A stretch of DNA of 64,000 bases. Source: Kiloniella sp. EL199 (GTDB lineage: Bacteria; Pseudomonadota; Alphaproteobacteria; Kiloniellales; Kiloniellaceae). Within the stretch, counting starts at the first letter, position 1; each line of letters starts with the position of its first letter. Positions 42,992 to 51,148 of this stretch are shown here, one piece after another. Below the pieces are notes generated by a model. The model had not been told where the DNA came from, did not search any database, and saw only the letters and a program-made list of their open reading frames with translations. The stretch is taken from assembly GCF_900313065.1 (NCBI RefSeq), contig NZ_OMPU01000013.1:1-64000 (forward strand), in the 5' to 3' direction. The position numbers and the translations under genes were made by a program.

Positions 42992-43005
42992 GTGGTATAC
43001 ACACT
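42992..43005. promoter_or_regulatory. candidate GntR operator near its own gene
   Basis: GTGGTATACACAC around a second GTATAC core, about 41-54 bp before the gntR start. It is less symmetric than the copy at 42845. The two sites together suggest control of both divergent transcription units. Confidence 0.35.
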
Positions 43006-43045
43006 ATTCAACAGAATCATGACAGGCTGAGAGATATCATTTCCG

Positions 43046-43729
43046 ATGAATGCCAACTCACTTACTATCGAAGAAACACCTCACACGGTTCAATCTATTC
43101 ATGACGCAATATTAGAGAGAATTTGCCTTCTGGATTTTCATCCCGGTCAACAACTAAAAGAAGCCGATCTCGCAGCTGAATTTGGGGTAAGCAGAACACC
43201 AATACGGGATGCGTTAAGCAGAATTACTCACCTCAACTTGATAGAAACCCGAAACGGTGTAGGAACTGTTGTAAAGGAACTGTCCAATCAAAAAATTGCT
43301 GACGTTTATACGACCCGATTAGAATTAGCGCCGTTAATTGGCACACTTTCCACAACAGAGATTACTCCTGTCCACTTAGACAGAATACAAGACTTGATCC
43401 TACGCGCCAAAAATCTAGAAGTAGAAAAAAATTCTCGAAGCTACGTTTTGATCAATCATGAGCTACATCAATTGCTTTGTGATTTAATTTCAAATTCCGT
43501 TTTACGTTCTTTTTGGCGGCAGGCTTATTATCAGGCCGCTAGTGTTTGGTATCGTATTTTTGACATCGCCGGAGAAGATTCAATACCCTCCTTGATCAAC
43601 GAACTAACGGAACTACAGTCTGCGCTAAAAAACCAAGATCTAATAGCTGTCGGTCATATTCAACGAATTTATATCGGATATGGATACACCCGAATTCAAC
43701 AATATCTTTTTGATAACAAAACCAAATAG
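43046..43729 (+). CDS. GntR-family transcriptional regulator (FCD type)
   Basis: A 227-residue regulator with an N-terminal winged helix (DAILERICLLDFHPGQQLKEADLAAEFGVSRTPIRDALSRI) and a C-terminal helical ligand-binding domain of the FCD type (an ELHQLLCDLISNSVLRSFWRQAYY-like segment with histidines that could bind a metal). The SRTPIRDAL recognition helix is highly typical. It lies between the M24/amidase operon (divergent) and the GMC oxidoreductase gene (convergent), so it most likely regulates this catabolic cluster in response to a substrate or product. Confidence 0.88.
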   Translation: MNANSLTIEETPHTVQSIHDAILERICLLDFHPGQQLKEADLAAEFGVSRTPIRDALSRITHLNLIETRNGVGTVVKELSNQKIADVYTTRLELAPLIGTLSTTEITPVHLDRIQDLILRAKNLEVEKNSRSYVLINHELHQLLCDLISNSVLRSFWRQAYYQAASVWYRIFDIAGEDSIPSLINELTELQSALKNQDLIAVGHIQRIYIGYGYTRIQQYLFDNKTK

Positions 43730-43756
43730 AACACCACACCAAACTATAGGAAAATT

Positions 43757-45358
43757 CTAATTCACCCCAAGAATTAAATTACTCGCCTTTTCAGCGATCA
43801 TGATTGTTGGCGCATTGGTATTTCCTGAAGTAATCGTCGGCATGATTGAGGCATCCGCAACTCGTAATCCCGTAATACCATGCACTCGCAATTCTTCATC
43901 CACTACGGACATCGAGTCAGATCCCATTTTACAGGTGCCAACAGGATGGAAAATAGTTGTTCCGATATCCCCGACAGCTTTCAAAATATCTTCATCACTA
44001 ACAACATCAGGACCAGGTAGATATTCCCTCGGGGAATGCTTTGACAGTGCCGGGCTAGCGCAAATCTTACGCGTCAGTTTAATCGCATCAATTGCCACCT
44101 GCCGATCCCCTTCTGTCGAGAGGTAATTCGGTGCAATCTTTGGCATCTCCTCTCCTTTAGGATCATTCAGGTGCACATAGCCACGGGATTCTGGTCTCAG
44201 ATTACAGACCGAAGCCGTAAAGCCGGGAAACTTGTGAAGTGGGTCGCCAAGCTTATCTGTTGAGAGCGGCTGGACATGATATTCCAGATCAGGCGTTTCC
44301 AGCCCCGGATTGCTCTTTGCAAAGCACCCTAACTGGCTTGGTGCCATCGACAAGGGACCTTTGCGGAAAAGGGCATAATCCACCGCCATTCCTGCTTTGG
44401 CAAAAAGGCTGTGGGACATTTCATTAAGCGTCTTTGTACCCGAGACCTGAAAAACGGTTCGGATTTGCAAATGGTCCTGCAGGTTTTCACCGACACCAGC
44501 GAGTTCATGCTGCACCTCGACACCATGACGCATCAAAAGCTCTCCCCCGCCGATACCGGAGCTTTGTAATAATACGGGCGACGCCACAGCACCAGCAGAT
44601 AGGATAAGCTCTTTTCTGGCCTTCACCTCGGAACGTACACCTTGATGATCAAGCACCAGTCCTTTGGCTGTTTTATTCTCCAGTATTATTTTCCGTGCCT
44701 GAGCGTGTGTCAGAATTGTCAGGTTTTTCCGGCCTTTAACAGGGTGAAGGAATGCACGGGCTGCGCTGAAACGCACCCCCTTCTTTTGTGTTACTTCGAA
44801 GTACCCAACCCCTTCGTTGTTACCTTTGTTAAAATCCGTGGTTTTGGGAATACCGGCTTCCGCCGCGGCCTCTTGAAAACGATCAAGGATTGGCCAGGAA
44901 AGGCGTTGTTCTTCAACTCTGAGCTCACCTTCTTCACTGTGAAATTCGGAATCCCCTCTATGATAATTCTCTCCGCGCTTGAAAAGGGGAAGAACATCAT
45001 CCCACGCCCAACCAGCATTTCCCATCTGCCGCCATTGATCGTAATCACGTGCCTGACCACGCATATAGATCATACCGTTAATTGAGGAACAGCCACCCAG
45101 AACTTTTCCGCGAGGATAACTCAGAGCCCGGCCATTTAGCCCCTTTTCTTTAACGGTAGAGAAACGCCAATCGGTTCGGGGGTTATTGATCGTATAGAGA
45201 TAACCAACAGGGATATGGATCCAGTGATAATTATCTTTTCCACCAGCTTCCAGTAAAAGCACAGAGTTGTTTGGATCTTTTGATAGTCGGTTTGCCAGTA
45301 CACAACCCGCTGTTCCTGCCCCGATAATCACATAATCATAAGTTCCTAAACTTTGCAT
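43757..45358 (-). CDS. GMC family FAD-dependent oxidoreductase
   Basis: A 533-residue flavoenzyme of the glucose-methanol-choline family. The FAD motif is GAGTAGCVLANRLS, followed by LLEAGG, the GGCSSINGMIYMRG signature 1 and the C-terminal HPVGTCKMG and GNTNAPTIMIAEKA blocks, which include the catalytic histidine and asparagine. Choline and alcohol dehydrogenases share these features; the exact alcohol substrate is unknown. I start at ATG 45358 because GGGGAGA lies 9 nt upstream; a TTG five codons earlier would fall within the ribosome site. It is convergent with the GntR gene and separated from the SYLF gene by 261 bp. Confidence 0.9.
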   Translation of the reverse strand: MQSLGTYDYVIIGAGTAGCVLANRLSKDPNNSVLLLEAGGKDNYHWIHIPVGYLYTINNPRTDWRFSTVKEKGLNGRALSYPRGKVLGGCSSINGMIYMRGQARDYDQWRQMGNAGWAWDDVLPLFKRGENYHRGDSEFHSEEGELRVEEQRLSWPILDRFQEAAAEAGIPKTTDFNKGNNEGVGYFEVTQKKGVRFSAARAFLHPVKGRKNLTILTHAQARKIILENKTAKGLVLDHQGVRSEVKARKELILSAGAVASPVLLQSSGIGGGELLMRHGVEVQHELAGVGENLQDHLQIRTVFQVSGTKTLNEMSHSLFAKAGMAVDYALFRKGPLSMAPSQLGCFAKSNPGLETPDLEYHVQPLSTDKLGDPLHKFPGFTASVCNLRPESRGYVHLNDPKGEEMPKIAPNYLSTEGDRQVAIDAIKLTRKICASPALSKHSPREYLPGPDVVSDEDILKAVGDIGTTIFHPVGTCKMGSDSMSVVDEELRVHGITGLRVADASIMPTITSGNTNAPTIMIAEKASNLILGVN

Positions 45359-45377
45359 AGTCAGTCTCCCCAAGCCA

Positions 45378-45458
45378 AAGCCTTGGGAAACAAGGCTTAG
45401 TCTATTATTTTGAATTAAAGGAAATTACTGATGTGCGTCGCACTGATTAGTGAATCAG
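45378..45458 (-). promoter_or_regulatory. hairpins in the leader of the GMC oxidoreductase gene
   Basis: Three dyads lie before the start: AAGCCTTG-GGAAA-CAAGGCTT (45378-45398, perfect 8 bp), GTGCG-T-CGCAC (45433-45443) and CTGATT-AGTG-AATCAG (45443-45458). They could be operators or a leader structure. No GTATAC core is found here, so the GntR protein may not act at this promoter. Confidence 0.3.
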
Positions 45459-45619
45459 CCTGTTTATTGATATTGAAGTAAAGTCCTTTTTGTCGAAGAC
45501 AATAAATTATGCCAATTGACACAAATTGTCTCTGCCTTTTCTGGTATTTTCCTGCGATACTGCTCTGCATAATTAACCACATAGGCCCTTGACAACCGCT
45601 TGCGAGCGAGGAGAACGAC

Positions 45620-46321
45620 ATGACCAAAAGCCTCAGACAGGCTTTCACTTCTGCCATTTCATCCAAACTGATATTCCTGTGCACCCTTTTCGCAATAACC
45701 TTTTCCTTTCAGGTTCAGGCCGCAAGCGAAGCTGAAGAACTCGTTGCAGAATCCCGCTATACGCTGGAAAAAATGCTCAATAATCCCGACTACTCCAAAC
45801 TGAAAGAATTCGCGCACCAGTCAAAGGGCATCATTATCATCCCGCAACTGGTCAAAGGCGGCTTTATCATTGGTGGTGAAGGTGGATCAGGCGTCCTGCT
45901 TGTCAGAGGTGCCGATGGCACGTGGAGCAATCCGTCCTTTTATACATTAGCAGCAGGCAGTATTGGCCTGCAAATCGGTGGTGAAGTTTCAGAAGTTGTC
46001 TTTACGCTCATGAATCAAGGCGCTGTTAATGCTATTTTGGATAGCGAAATCAAATTTGGCGGAGATCTCTCGCTTGCAGTTGGCCCCTTTGGCGCCGGGG
46101 TAGAAGCGTCAACAACAGCTAACCTAGATGTTGATGTCTATGCCTTCTCCAGTTCTGTCGGTCTGTTTGGTGGTGGTGCTTTTGAAGGAGCGAAGCTGTT
46201 TACCCGGGAAAGCTATAACAGCAGCTATTATGGTGCAGGAGCCACACCGCGGAAAATTACCATCGAACGCGCCTTTTCAAATCCGCACTCTGACAAACTA
46301 AGAGCTGCTCTACCTCAATAA
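45620..46321 (+). CDS. SYLF-domain (Ysc84-like) lipid-binding protein, secreted
   Basis: A 233-residue protein with an N-terminal signal peptide (hydrophobic core about 18-33, cleavage near VQAASEA). The rest matches the SYLF/Ysc84 domain: a FAHQSKGIIIIPQLVKGGFIIGGEGGSGVLLVR block, SFYTLAAGSIGLQIGGEVSEVVF and the C-terminal GLFGGGAFEGAKLFTRESYNSSYYG. The domain binds phosphoinositide-like lipids in eukaryotes; bacterial members are of unclear role. A terminator stem follows the stop. Confidence 0.88.
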   Translation: MTKSLRQAFTSAISSKLIFLCTLFAITFSFQVQAASEAEELVAESRYTLEKMLNNPDYSKLKEFAHQSKGIIIIPQLVKGGFIIGGEGGSGVLLVRGADGTWSNPSFYTLAAGSIGLQIGGEVSEVVFTLMNQGAVNAILDSEIKFGGDLSLAVGPFGAGVEASTTANLDVDVYAFSSSVGLFGGGAFEGAKLFTRESYNSSYYGAGATPRKITIERAFSNPHSDKLRAALPQ

Positions 46322-46361
46322 CTTTAGAGTAATTGTCCTTGAAAGACGCCTCACAAAAAAA

Positions 46362-46402
46362 CTGCCAAACTTGATAATCTAACAGATAATCTTGGCAGGT
46401 TT
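46362..46402. terminator. terminator between convergent SYLF and CbiB-like genes
   Basis: Stem CTGCCAA / TTGGCAG with a 23-nt loop, flanked by a T-rich tract on the plus strand (GTTTTTC) and an A-rich tract on the left side. The loop contains a tandem GATAATCT direct repeat. A bidirectional role is likely. Confidence 0.6.
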
Positions 46403-46407
46403 TTCAT

Positions 46408-47349
46408 CTAAAAGGCAAAGCGAACCAGAATCGCGCTTGCGATAAGTCCTACAGCCATAATACCTGCAATCAGAACGATCATATTCCCCCGCTCTAATTC
46501 CTGTCGCCAATTGGTTTCGCTAGGGCGGGATAAGTCCAGTTGCAAAGCGCCACCAAGCGCAGCATCAGCCATATGCGTGCCCCGCCAACATCTGAGGAAA
46601 GCTTGTGAGAAAGATGTTTTGGGAATAAAGAGCGAAGAAAGAATAAACATCATTGCCGCGAGCGCATCCGGAACAACGACAAAAATACGCTCGAGAATAA
46701 AATACATCTGACTGAAATGTTTTTCCTGTGGGGCCTGTAAATAACGCTGTTTATAAAACTGTGCCCCTTGGAAAATTGCCTGTTGAGCCAAAAGTCCGGG
46801 GAGACCCAGCAGGGCATACCAGAACGCAGGCAAAATAAAACCTTCGACAAAGCCGCGCGCCATCCCACCAACACAAGCTGCTGCCAGCTGACTTTCGGAT
46901 AATTTTTCAAGATCTCTGGGACGGAACAGGGATGAAACGAGTGGATACAATTCTCCACGTACAGTGATAAAGCTCTTCAATGCCAGAGCTTTACGCACCT
47001 TTCTCATCCGAACTTGCTGATTTCTGTAATCCAGACAAAAAGCAATTACAAAAACTTCGATCAACCAAAGAAAAGGCGCATTTAAACTAATCAAGGAAAT
47101 GCCAAAGCCGGCAATAACAGCCAGAGAGATCAACAAAATTGTGCTCAGCCCGCCTGTGACAACAGTTATTTTAGATGAAGCTGAGGACTCGTTTAGAAGT
47201 CGATCAAAGCGTACAATTATTCCTGCCAACAAACGACGCGGTTTGGGTGACCACTTTTCAAGGAAAAACACGCCCCCGTATAAAGCCTCAATGCCCAAAG
47301 CAAAGAGTAAAAGAAACAGTGGCTCTGCGGAACCATAGACACCCGGCAC
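46408..47349 (-). CDS. CbiB/CobD-like membrane protein (divergent)
   Basis: A 313-residue membrane protein with about six hydrophobic segments. The centre (SESQLAAACVGGMARGFVEGFILPAFWYALLGLPGLLAQQAI, about 151-191) aligns with the cobalamin-synthesis protein CbiB/CobD, in which the equivalent stretch ends with ENTVDGVVAPLFW and GAMAYKAI. Here ENTVDG is replaced by ARGFVEG and the substrate-site TLDSM becomes FQGAQ, so it is a divergent paralogue and adenosylcobinamide-phosphate synthase activity is doubtful. It is isolated from the cobT/cobS genes at 35-38 kb. It overlaps no neighbour; the DUF2244 gene lies 20 bp upstream on the same strand. Confidence 0.65.
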   Translation of the reverse strand: MPGVYGSAEPLFLLLFALGIEALYGGVFFLEKWSPKPRRLLAGIIVRFDRLLNESSASSKITVVTGGLSTILLISLAVIAGFGISLISLNAPFLWLIEVFVIAFCLDYRNQQVRMRKVRKALALKSFITVRGELYPLVSSLFRPRDLEKLSESQLAAACVGGMARGFVEGFILPAFWYALLGLPGLLAQQAIFQGAQFYKQRYLQAPQEKHFSQMYFILERIFVVVPDALAAMMFILSSLFIPKTSFSQAFLRCWRGTHMADAALGGALQLDLSRPSETNWRQELERGNMIVLIAGIMAVGLIASAILVRFAF

Positions 47350-47369
47350 GAATAATTCCTCTTGGCGCG

Positions 47370-47867
47370 TTATAATTGATTTTGTTTGATACGATTGAGC
47401 ACGGAAACAAGTTTATCTGCAAGTTCCTTTCGCTCGACAGGCGCTAAAAAACGACCAAGAGAAACCGAGCGACCGTGTGAGCTAACAATCAGGGAATTTT
47501 CCTCGTCTTGTTCTTCCAAAGACACCTTTAACCAGTAGGGTTGAAAAGAAAAAGATCTTTTCTGTCCCCAGGGATTAACCGTTGTCACAAACATCTCATC
47601 CGCAGTCATTTGGACCAATTCATATTGTCCACCAGATCGGTAATTGAAACGAAAGGCAAAATAGACAAGAGCTACATCAAGTCCCAGAAAACCCAGAACT
47701 GGCCATGCGCCAGCCAACAAGAAACCAAGACTGCTTATAAAGATAATACAAAGGATAAAGCCCATTAAAATCTTAAAGCCCTTTTTACTCAGGCTTCTGT
47801 TAGGGCGTAACACAGCATTAAAAAGAAGATTTTCAGTACGAAGAACTGAACCTTCCGAACTCAACAT
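47370..47867 (-). CDS. DUF2244 family membrane protein
   Basis: A 165-residue protein with two membrane helices in the first half (about 32-72) and a soluble C-terminal domain (YWLKVSLEEQDEENSLIVSSHGRSVSLGRFLAPVERKELADKLVSVL). The layout and the SHGRSVSLGRFLAPVER stretch are typical of DUF2244. The function is unknown; family members are often near cytochrome oxidase or envelope genes. It probably forms an operon with the CbiB-like gene downstream. Confidence 0.85.
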   Translation of the reverse strand: MLSSEGSVLRTENLLFNAVLRPNRSLSKKGFKILMGFILCIIFISSLGFLLAGAWPVLGFLGLDVALVYFAFRFNYRSGGQYELVQMTADEMFVTTVNPWGQKRSFSFQPYWLKVSLEEQDEENSLIVSSHGRSVSLGRFLAPVERKELADKLVSVLNRIKQNQL

Positions 47868-47979
47868 GGAACTTCATCCCGGATAAAACCAAGCCATAAT
47901 TATAGAGCTTAATAGTTTTGCCAGAAATATCCCATCAAAATGTTCGACAAGAATATGCGACCAAAGAAATGACTGCAGT

Positions 47980-48483
47980 TTACGGCTGTTTCGACAAAAG
48001 TAGCCGACGCAGGCATGTACGGTTATCCATTGGCCTAACCTGATCATCCCGCGCCTCAACATAAGATGTCACCGCGTCATAAAGAACGAGATCCAAAACA
48101 CAATTCTTCGCATTATATTGCCAAATCTCAGCAGGGCTTTCTTTTCTGATAAGCGACGGGGCCCCCAGTAGGCCTTCCAATGTCGCAGTATCAATCCCCA
48201 AGAGTTGCTTGGGATCATCGTTCACGTCAGTCTCCAAAGGCGCAGCATCATAGGCTAATGCGGCTAACTCTTCAGATTGCTCAGCATCACCAACTTCTAC
48301 CTTATCGCTTGTTTCCTCTGCAGTACTCGCTTCTTCACTACTGCTTTTTTGTTCACTACGGGCTTGTTGCGAGACCTGTGGTTCAGAACCAACAATCACC
48401 ACCTTTCGCTTGGCCGCATTGCCACAAGCACTCAGTACCATAGCTAAAACAAACAATGTCAGAAGTCTTTTATAATTCGGCAT
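47980..48483 (-). CDS. predicted outer-membrane or periplasmic lipoprotein
   Basis: A 167-residue protein with a lipoprotein signal (LVLSAC-type lipobox, Cys20), a low-complexity Ser/Glu-rich linker (about 35-70) and a C-terminal domain (LLGIDTATLEGLLGAPSLIRKESPAEIWQYNAKNCVLDLVLYDA). The last part resembles a small BamE/SmpA-like or unnamed alphaproteobacterial domain in which a GxP and WQY segment and two cysteines (NCVL, TCLR) are conserved. The function is unknown. The gene is 12 bp downstream of the EI24 gene. Confidence 0.75.
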   Translation of the reverse strand: MPNYKRLLTLFVLAMVLSACGNAAKRKVVIVGSEPQVSQQARSEQKSSSEEASTAEETSDKVEVGDAEQSEELAALAYDAAPLETDVNDDPKQLLGIDTATLEGLLGAPSLIRKESPAEIWQYNAKNCVLDLVLYDAVTSYVEARDDQVRPMDNRTCLRRLLLSKQP

Positions 48484-48494
48484 CCGTCTTCTAA

Positions 48495-49190
48495 CTACGC
48501 TACGTCTCGACGAATTCGCTCAAAGCGATGAAGCATAAAGGCCGTCGCCCAGATTGGCATTGCAATATTCAGAATTGGAACCGTCAACAAGAACGCCAAG
48601 AAAAATCCAGCAATAATGACGCGCCCGCCAAACTGCTTACGAAGTAGTTTTGCTTCTCTTAAAACCATGCGACGTTGCGCGACCATTTCAAAATACTCAC
48701 GCCCAAGCAAATAGCCGTTGATTAAATAGAAGACAAAAAGATTTACGAGCGGAATAAAATACAATGGTAAAGCGATAATATTTACCAGCAACGTCACACC
48801 TACAAACTGTATTGATCCTAAAATCGTTTCACCCACAGGCGGTTGGCGTCCTTCGCCTAGTTCAGGGTAAAATTTAGTCTCAACAGCCTTGGCAATATCT
48901 TCTAGAAAAAAGGGAATAATAATCAACATAACCGAAGGAAAAAGCATGATGCTTAAAAAAGCGACACCTATCCAGGAAACCGCTTCGGCAACTGTGACTA
49001 ACACACTGGTTATCCAACCATCAGATTCAGCCCAATTCGCGATCAATCCATCTAAGAAGCTAACGCCATATCCAGCCAAACCCCAAAGAAGTGCAAAGAT
49101 TACCAGCGAAATAGCGGTAGAGATAAAAAACACTTTTCTGAAAGCCGGATCACCTGTTTGGCCAAATGCTTTTGAAAGATCACTGAACAT
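48495..49190 (-). CDS. EI24/CysZ-like membrane protein
   Basis: A 231-residue integral membrane protein with about four hydrophobic regions. The GLIANW(A)ESDG loop, the IGVAFLSIMLFPSVMLIIIPFFLEDIAKAVE segment and the NGYLLGREYFEMVAQRRM motif place it in the EI24/CysZ family. CysZ proteins mediate sulfate uptake; many alphaproteobacterial members have no assigned role. No sulfate genes are nearby. It is co-directional with the lipoprotein gene. Confidence 0.85.
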   Translation of the reverse strand: MFSDLSKAFGQTGDPAFRKVFFISTAISLVIFALLWGLAGYGVSFLDGLIANWAESDGWITSVLVTVAEAVSWIGVAFLSIMLFPSVMLIIIPFFLEDIAKAVETKFYPELGEGRQPPVGETILGSIQFVGVTLLVNIIALPLYFIPLVNLFVFYLINGYLLGREYFEMVAQRRMVLREAKLLRKQFGGRVIIAGFFLAFLLTVPILNIAMPIWATAFMLHRFERIRRDVA

Positions 49191-49479
49191 GAGTTTAAAT
49201 TCCGTCGTCTAATCCAATGGAAGAAAATCACAAATAAGGCTTTGCCATAACAAAAGAGCCTCGCTTCTTGCAATTGGTTTAATTCTTTACGGGGGAAACG
49301 TGCCTTTTTCAAGGCGAGAAAGTATTTAATCCGAGTATAATAGCTACTAAATGGCACTGCAGGTGAGCGATTATGCCGCAACCTTTCCCCTAATTGTTAT
49401 CAGGTAGGGTTATTGTCATCCGCCCCTATTCACATTAAACATAGGATGATTACCAATCTTTTTTCGTGAGCCTAGTCCC

Positions 49480-50097
49480 ATGCCGAAAAGTTTTATTGCA
49501 CGTTCCATTTTTGTCCTCTGCATTGCCTTGATTGTTGCCGCTGCAACCTTTATCGGAATGAAAGTTTTTGATCAGAAACCTAACTCTAGCCAATCTGGTG
49601 CTCTCATCGGCGGTCCTTTCAACATGGTCGATCACACCGGGAAGGGTGTTACAGAAAAAGATTTCCTGGGCAAGTACATGCTTATTTATTTTGGGTACAC
49701 CTACTGTCCTGATGTATGCCCAACATCTCTGACTTTACTATCTGACGCAATGGACATCGTAGAAGAAAAAGATCCGGAACTCGCCAGGCAAATCACACCT
49801 GTGTTCATTACGGTTGACCCGGAACGTGACACTGTTTCCGCAATGAACGATTATGTGGAAAATTTTTACCCCACAATGGTTGGCCTGACCGGAACAACAG
49901 AACAGATTGCTTCAGCTGCAAAAGCTTATCGTGTTTTTTATCAAAAAGCCGAAAGCGAAGAGTCTAATGAATATTTGGTCGATCATTCATCTATTACCTA
50001 TCTGATCGGCCCTGATGGTCTTTACGCAAAACACTACGGGCACGGAACTGAATCAGACAAAATGGCTACCTCTCTGATTGAAACCCTGTCCAAGTAA
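49480..50097 (+). CDS. SCO1/SenC family copper chaperone
   Basis: A 205-residue periplasmic thioredoxin-fold protein with an N-terminal membrane anchor (about 8-26). The copper-binding pair is in YFGYTYCPDVCPTSL, with the distal histidine in LVDHSSITYLIGPDG. It serves copper delivery to or redox maintenance of cytochrome oxidase CuA. In many alphaproteobacteria senC lies in the regB-senC-regA locus; here it is separate by about 17 kb. The gene is followed by a 316-bp gap with REP-like hairpins. Confidence 0.93.
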   Translation: MPKSFIARSIFVLCIALIVAAATFIGMKVFDQKPNSSQSGALIGGPFNMVDHTGKGVTEKDFLGKYMLIYFGYTYCPDVCPTSLTLLSDAMDIVEEKDPELARQITPVFITVDPERDTVSAMNDYVENFYPTMVGLTGTTEQIASAAKAYRVFYQKAESEESNEYLVDHSSITYLIGPDGLYAKHYGHGTESDKMATSLIETLSK

Positions 50098-50413
50098 ACC
50101 TGATCAGATCTTGTTTTGGCTTCTAAGTATGAGAATCACACATTCCTTGCTTAGAAGCTCGAGATAAACACAACGATTAATACCCCGTGTTAAGAACTGA
50201 ACCTCCTCCGACTAAAGTCAGAGGGTTCAGTGTAATGAGCGCCTTTGGCGCAAAATTGTATATTTATCCGACTGAAGTCGGAGGATTTAACCAATTTGTG
50301 GAAATTAAAATTAACCTCTAAGACCAGAAGTTACCTTACCGTTTCATAACTATAGTTTTTGAGTTTATGGCTTTCTGGCTTGCAGCTGTTCTAACAGGCC
50401 GATAATCTGCCCT
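50098..50413. repeat. gap with two REP-like hairpin repeats
   Basis: No gene is visible. Two 21-bp direct repeats lie exactly 60 bp apart (50207-50227 and 50267-50287), sharing TCCGACT-R-AAGTC-R-GAGG-R-TT, 18 of 21 identical. Each can fold into a hairpin (CCTCcGACT / AGTCaGAGG; TCCGACT / AGTCGGA). Between them is a third hairpin, GCGCC-TTT-GGCGC (50239-50251). The array resembles REP/BIME-type elements or a compound terminator for senC. Confidence 0.6.
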
Positions 50414-51130
50414 ATGGTCAAAAAAAACGTATATCTAGGTGTTCAGGGGCAAAAACTAGAGGTAATTATTCAACCTCACCCAACATCAAAAAAGCTGTCT
50501 CTCAGATTGGGTGCAGGGCAAGCAGCCATTAAAGTTGTTTCTCCACCCAACTATCCCATCGCAGATATCATGGACTTTGTTGAAAGGCAACGGAACTGGA
50601 TCGCAGAACGTCTTGATAAACAATCACCCTCTGTTTCCTATGAAGATGGTGCAAATATTCCCATTCTTGGCCGACACCATAAAATTGTCAGAATAGAACC
50701 AGGTACCAAGACTCATTCCCAAAAGGGAGCTGCCTGGTTAGAAGCTAATCAGCTTTATATAAAATCCCACGTAGAACATTTGCCGCGAAGAGTTCAGGAT
50801 TTCCTGAAGAAACAAGTTCGCTTTGAAATTAATCTTCGCGCACAGGAAAAAGCAGCAAAGATTGATAAGAAAATTGCTGCTATTCGGATAAAAGACACCA
50901 CAAGCCGTTGGGGAAGTTGCTCGACAAAGGGCAATCTGAACTTTTCCTGGCGCCTCATATTCTCGCCAGAAGAAGTACTCGATTATGTCGTCGCCCATGA
51001 GGTCGCCCATTTAGAGCACATGAACCATAGTCCAGCATTCTGGGCATTGGTTGATCAGTTGACGGATACCAGAAAAACATCCCAAAGATGGTTAAAACTC
51101 AACGGTAATCAACTGATGTCCTACGGGTAA
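50414..51130 (+). CDS. YgjP-like zinc metallopeptidase domain protein (DUF45)
   Basis: A 238-residue cytosolic protein with the conserved TTSRWGSCSTKGNLNFSWRLIFSPEEVLDYVVAHEVAHLEHMNHSPAFW segment of the DUF45/YgjP family, including the HEVAH zinc motif and a downstream His as third ligand. The N-terminal half (SLRLGAGQAAIKVVSPPNYP) is the usual basic beta region. The function is unproven; the motif predicts a metal-dependent peptidase. It is convergent with the Sel1-type gene, with 18 bp between. Confidence 0.88.
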   Translation: MVKKNVYLGVQGQKLEVIIQPHPTSKKLSLRLGAGQAAIKVVSPPNYPIADIMDFVERQRNWIAERLDKQSPSVSYEDGANIPILGRHHKIVRIEPGTKTHSQKGAAWLEANQLYIKSHVEHLPRRVQDFLKKQVRFEINLRAQEKAAKIDKKIAAIRIKDTTSRWGSCSTKGNLNFSWRLIFSPEEVLDYVVAHEVAHLEHMNHSPAFWALVDQLTDTRKTSQRWLKLNGNQLMSYG

Positions 51131-51148
51131 GCTTAAATACTAAATTTT

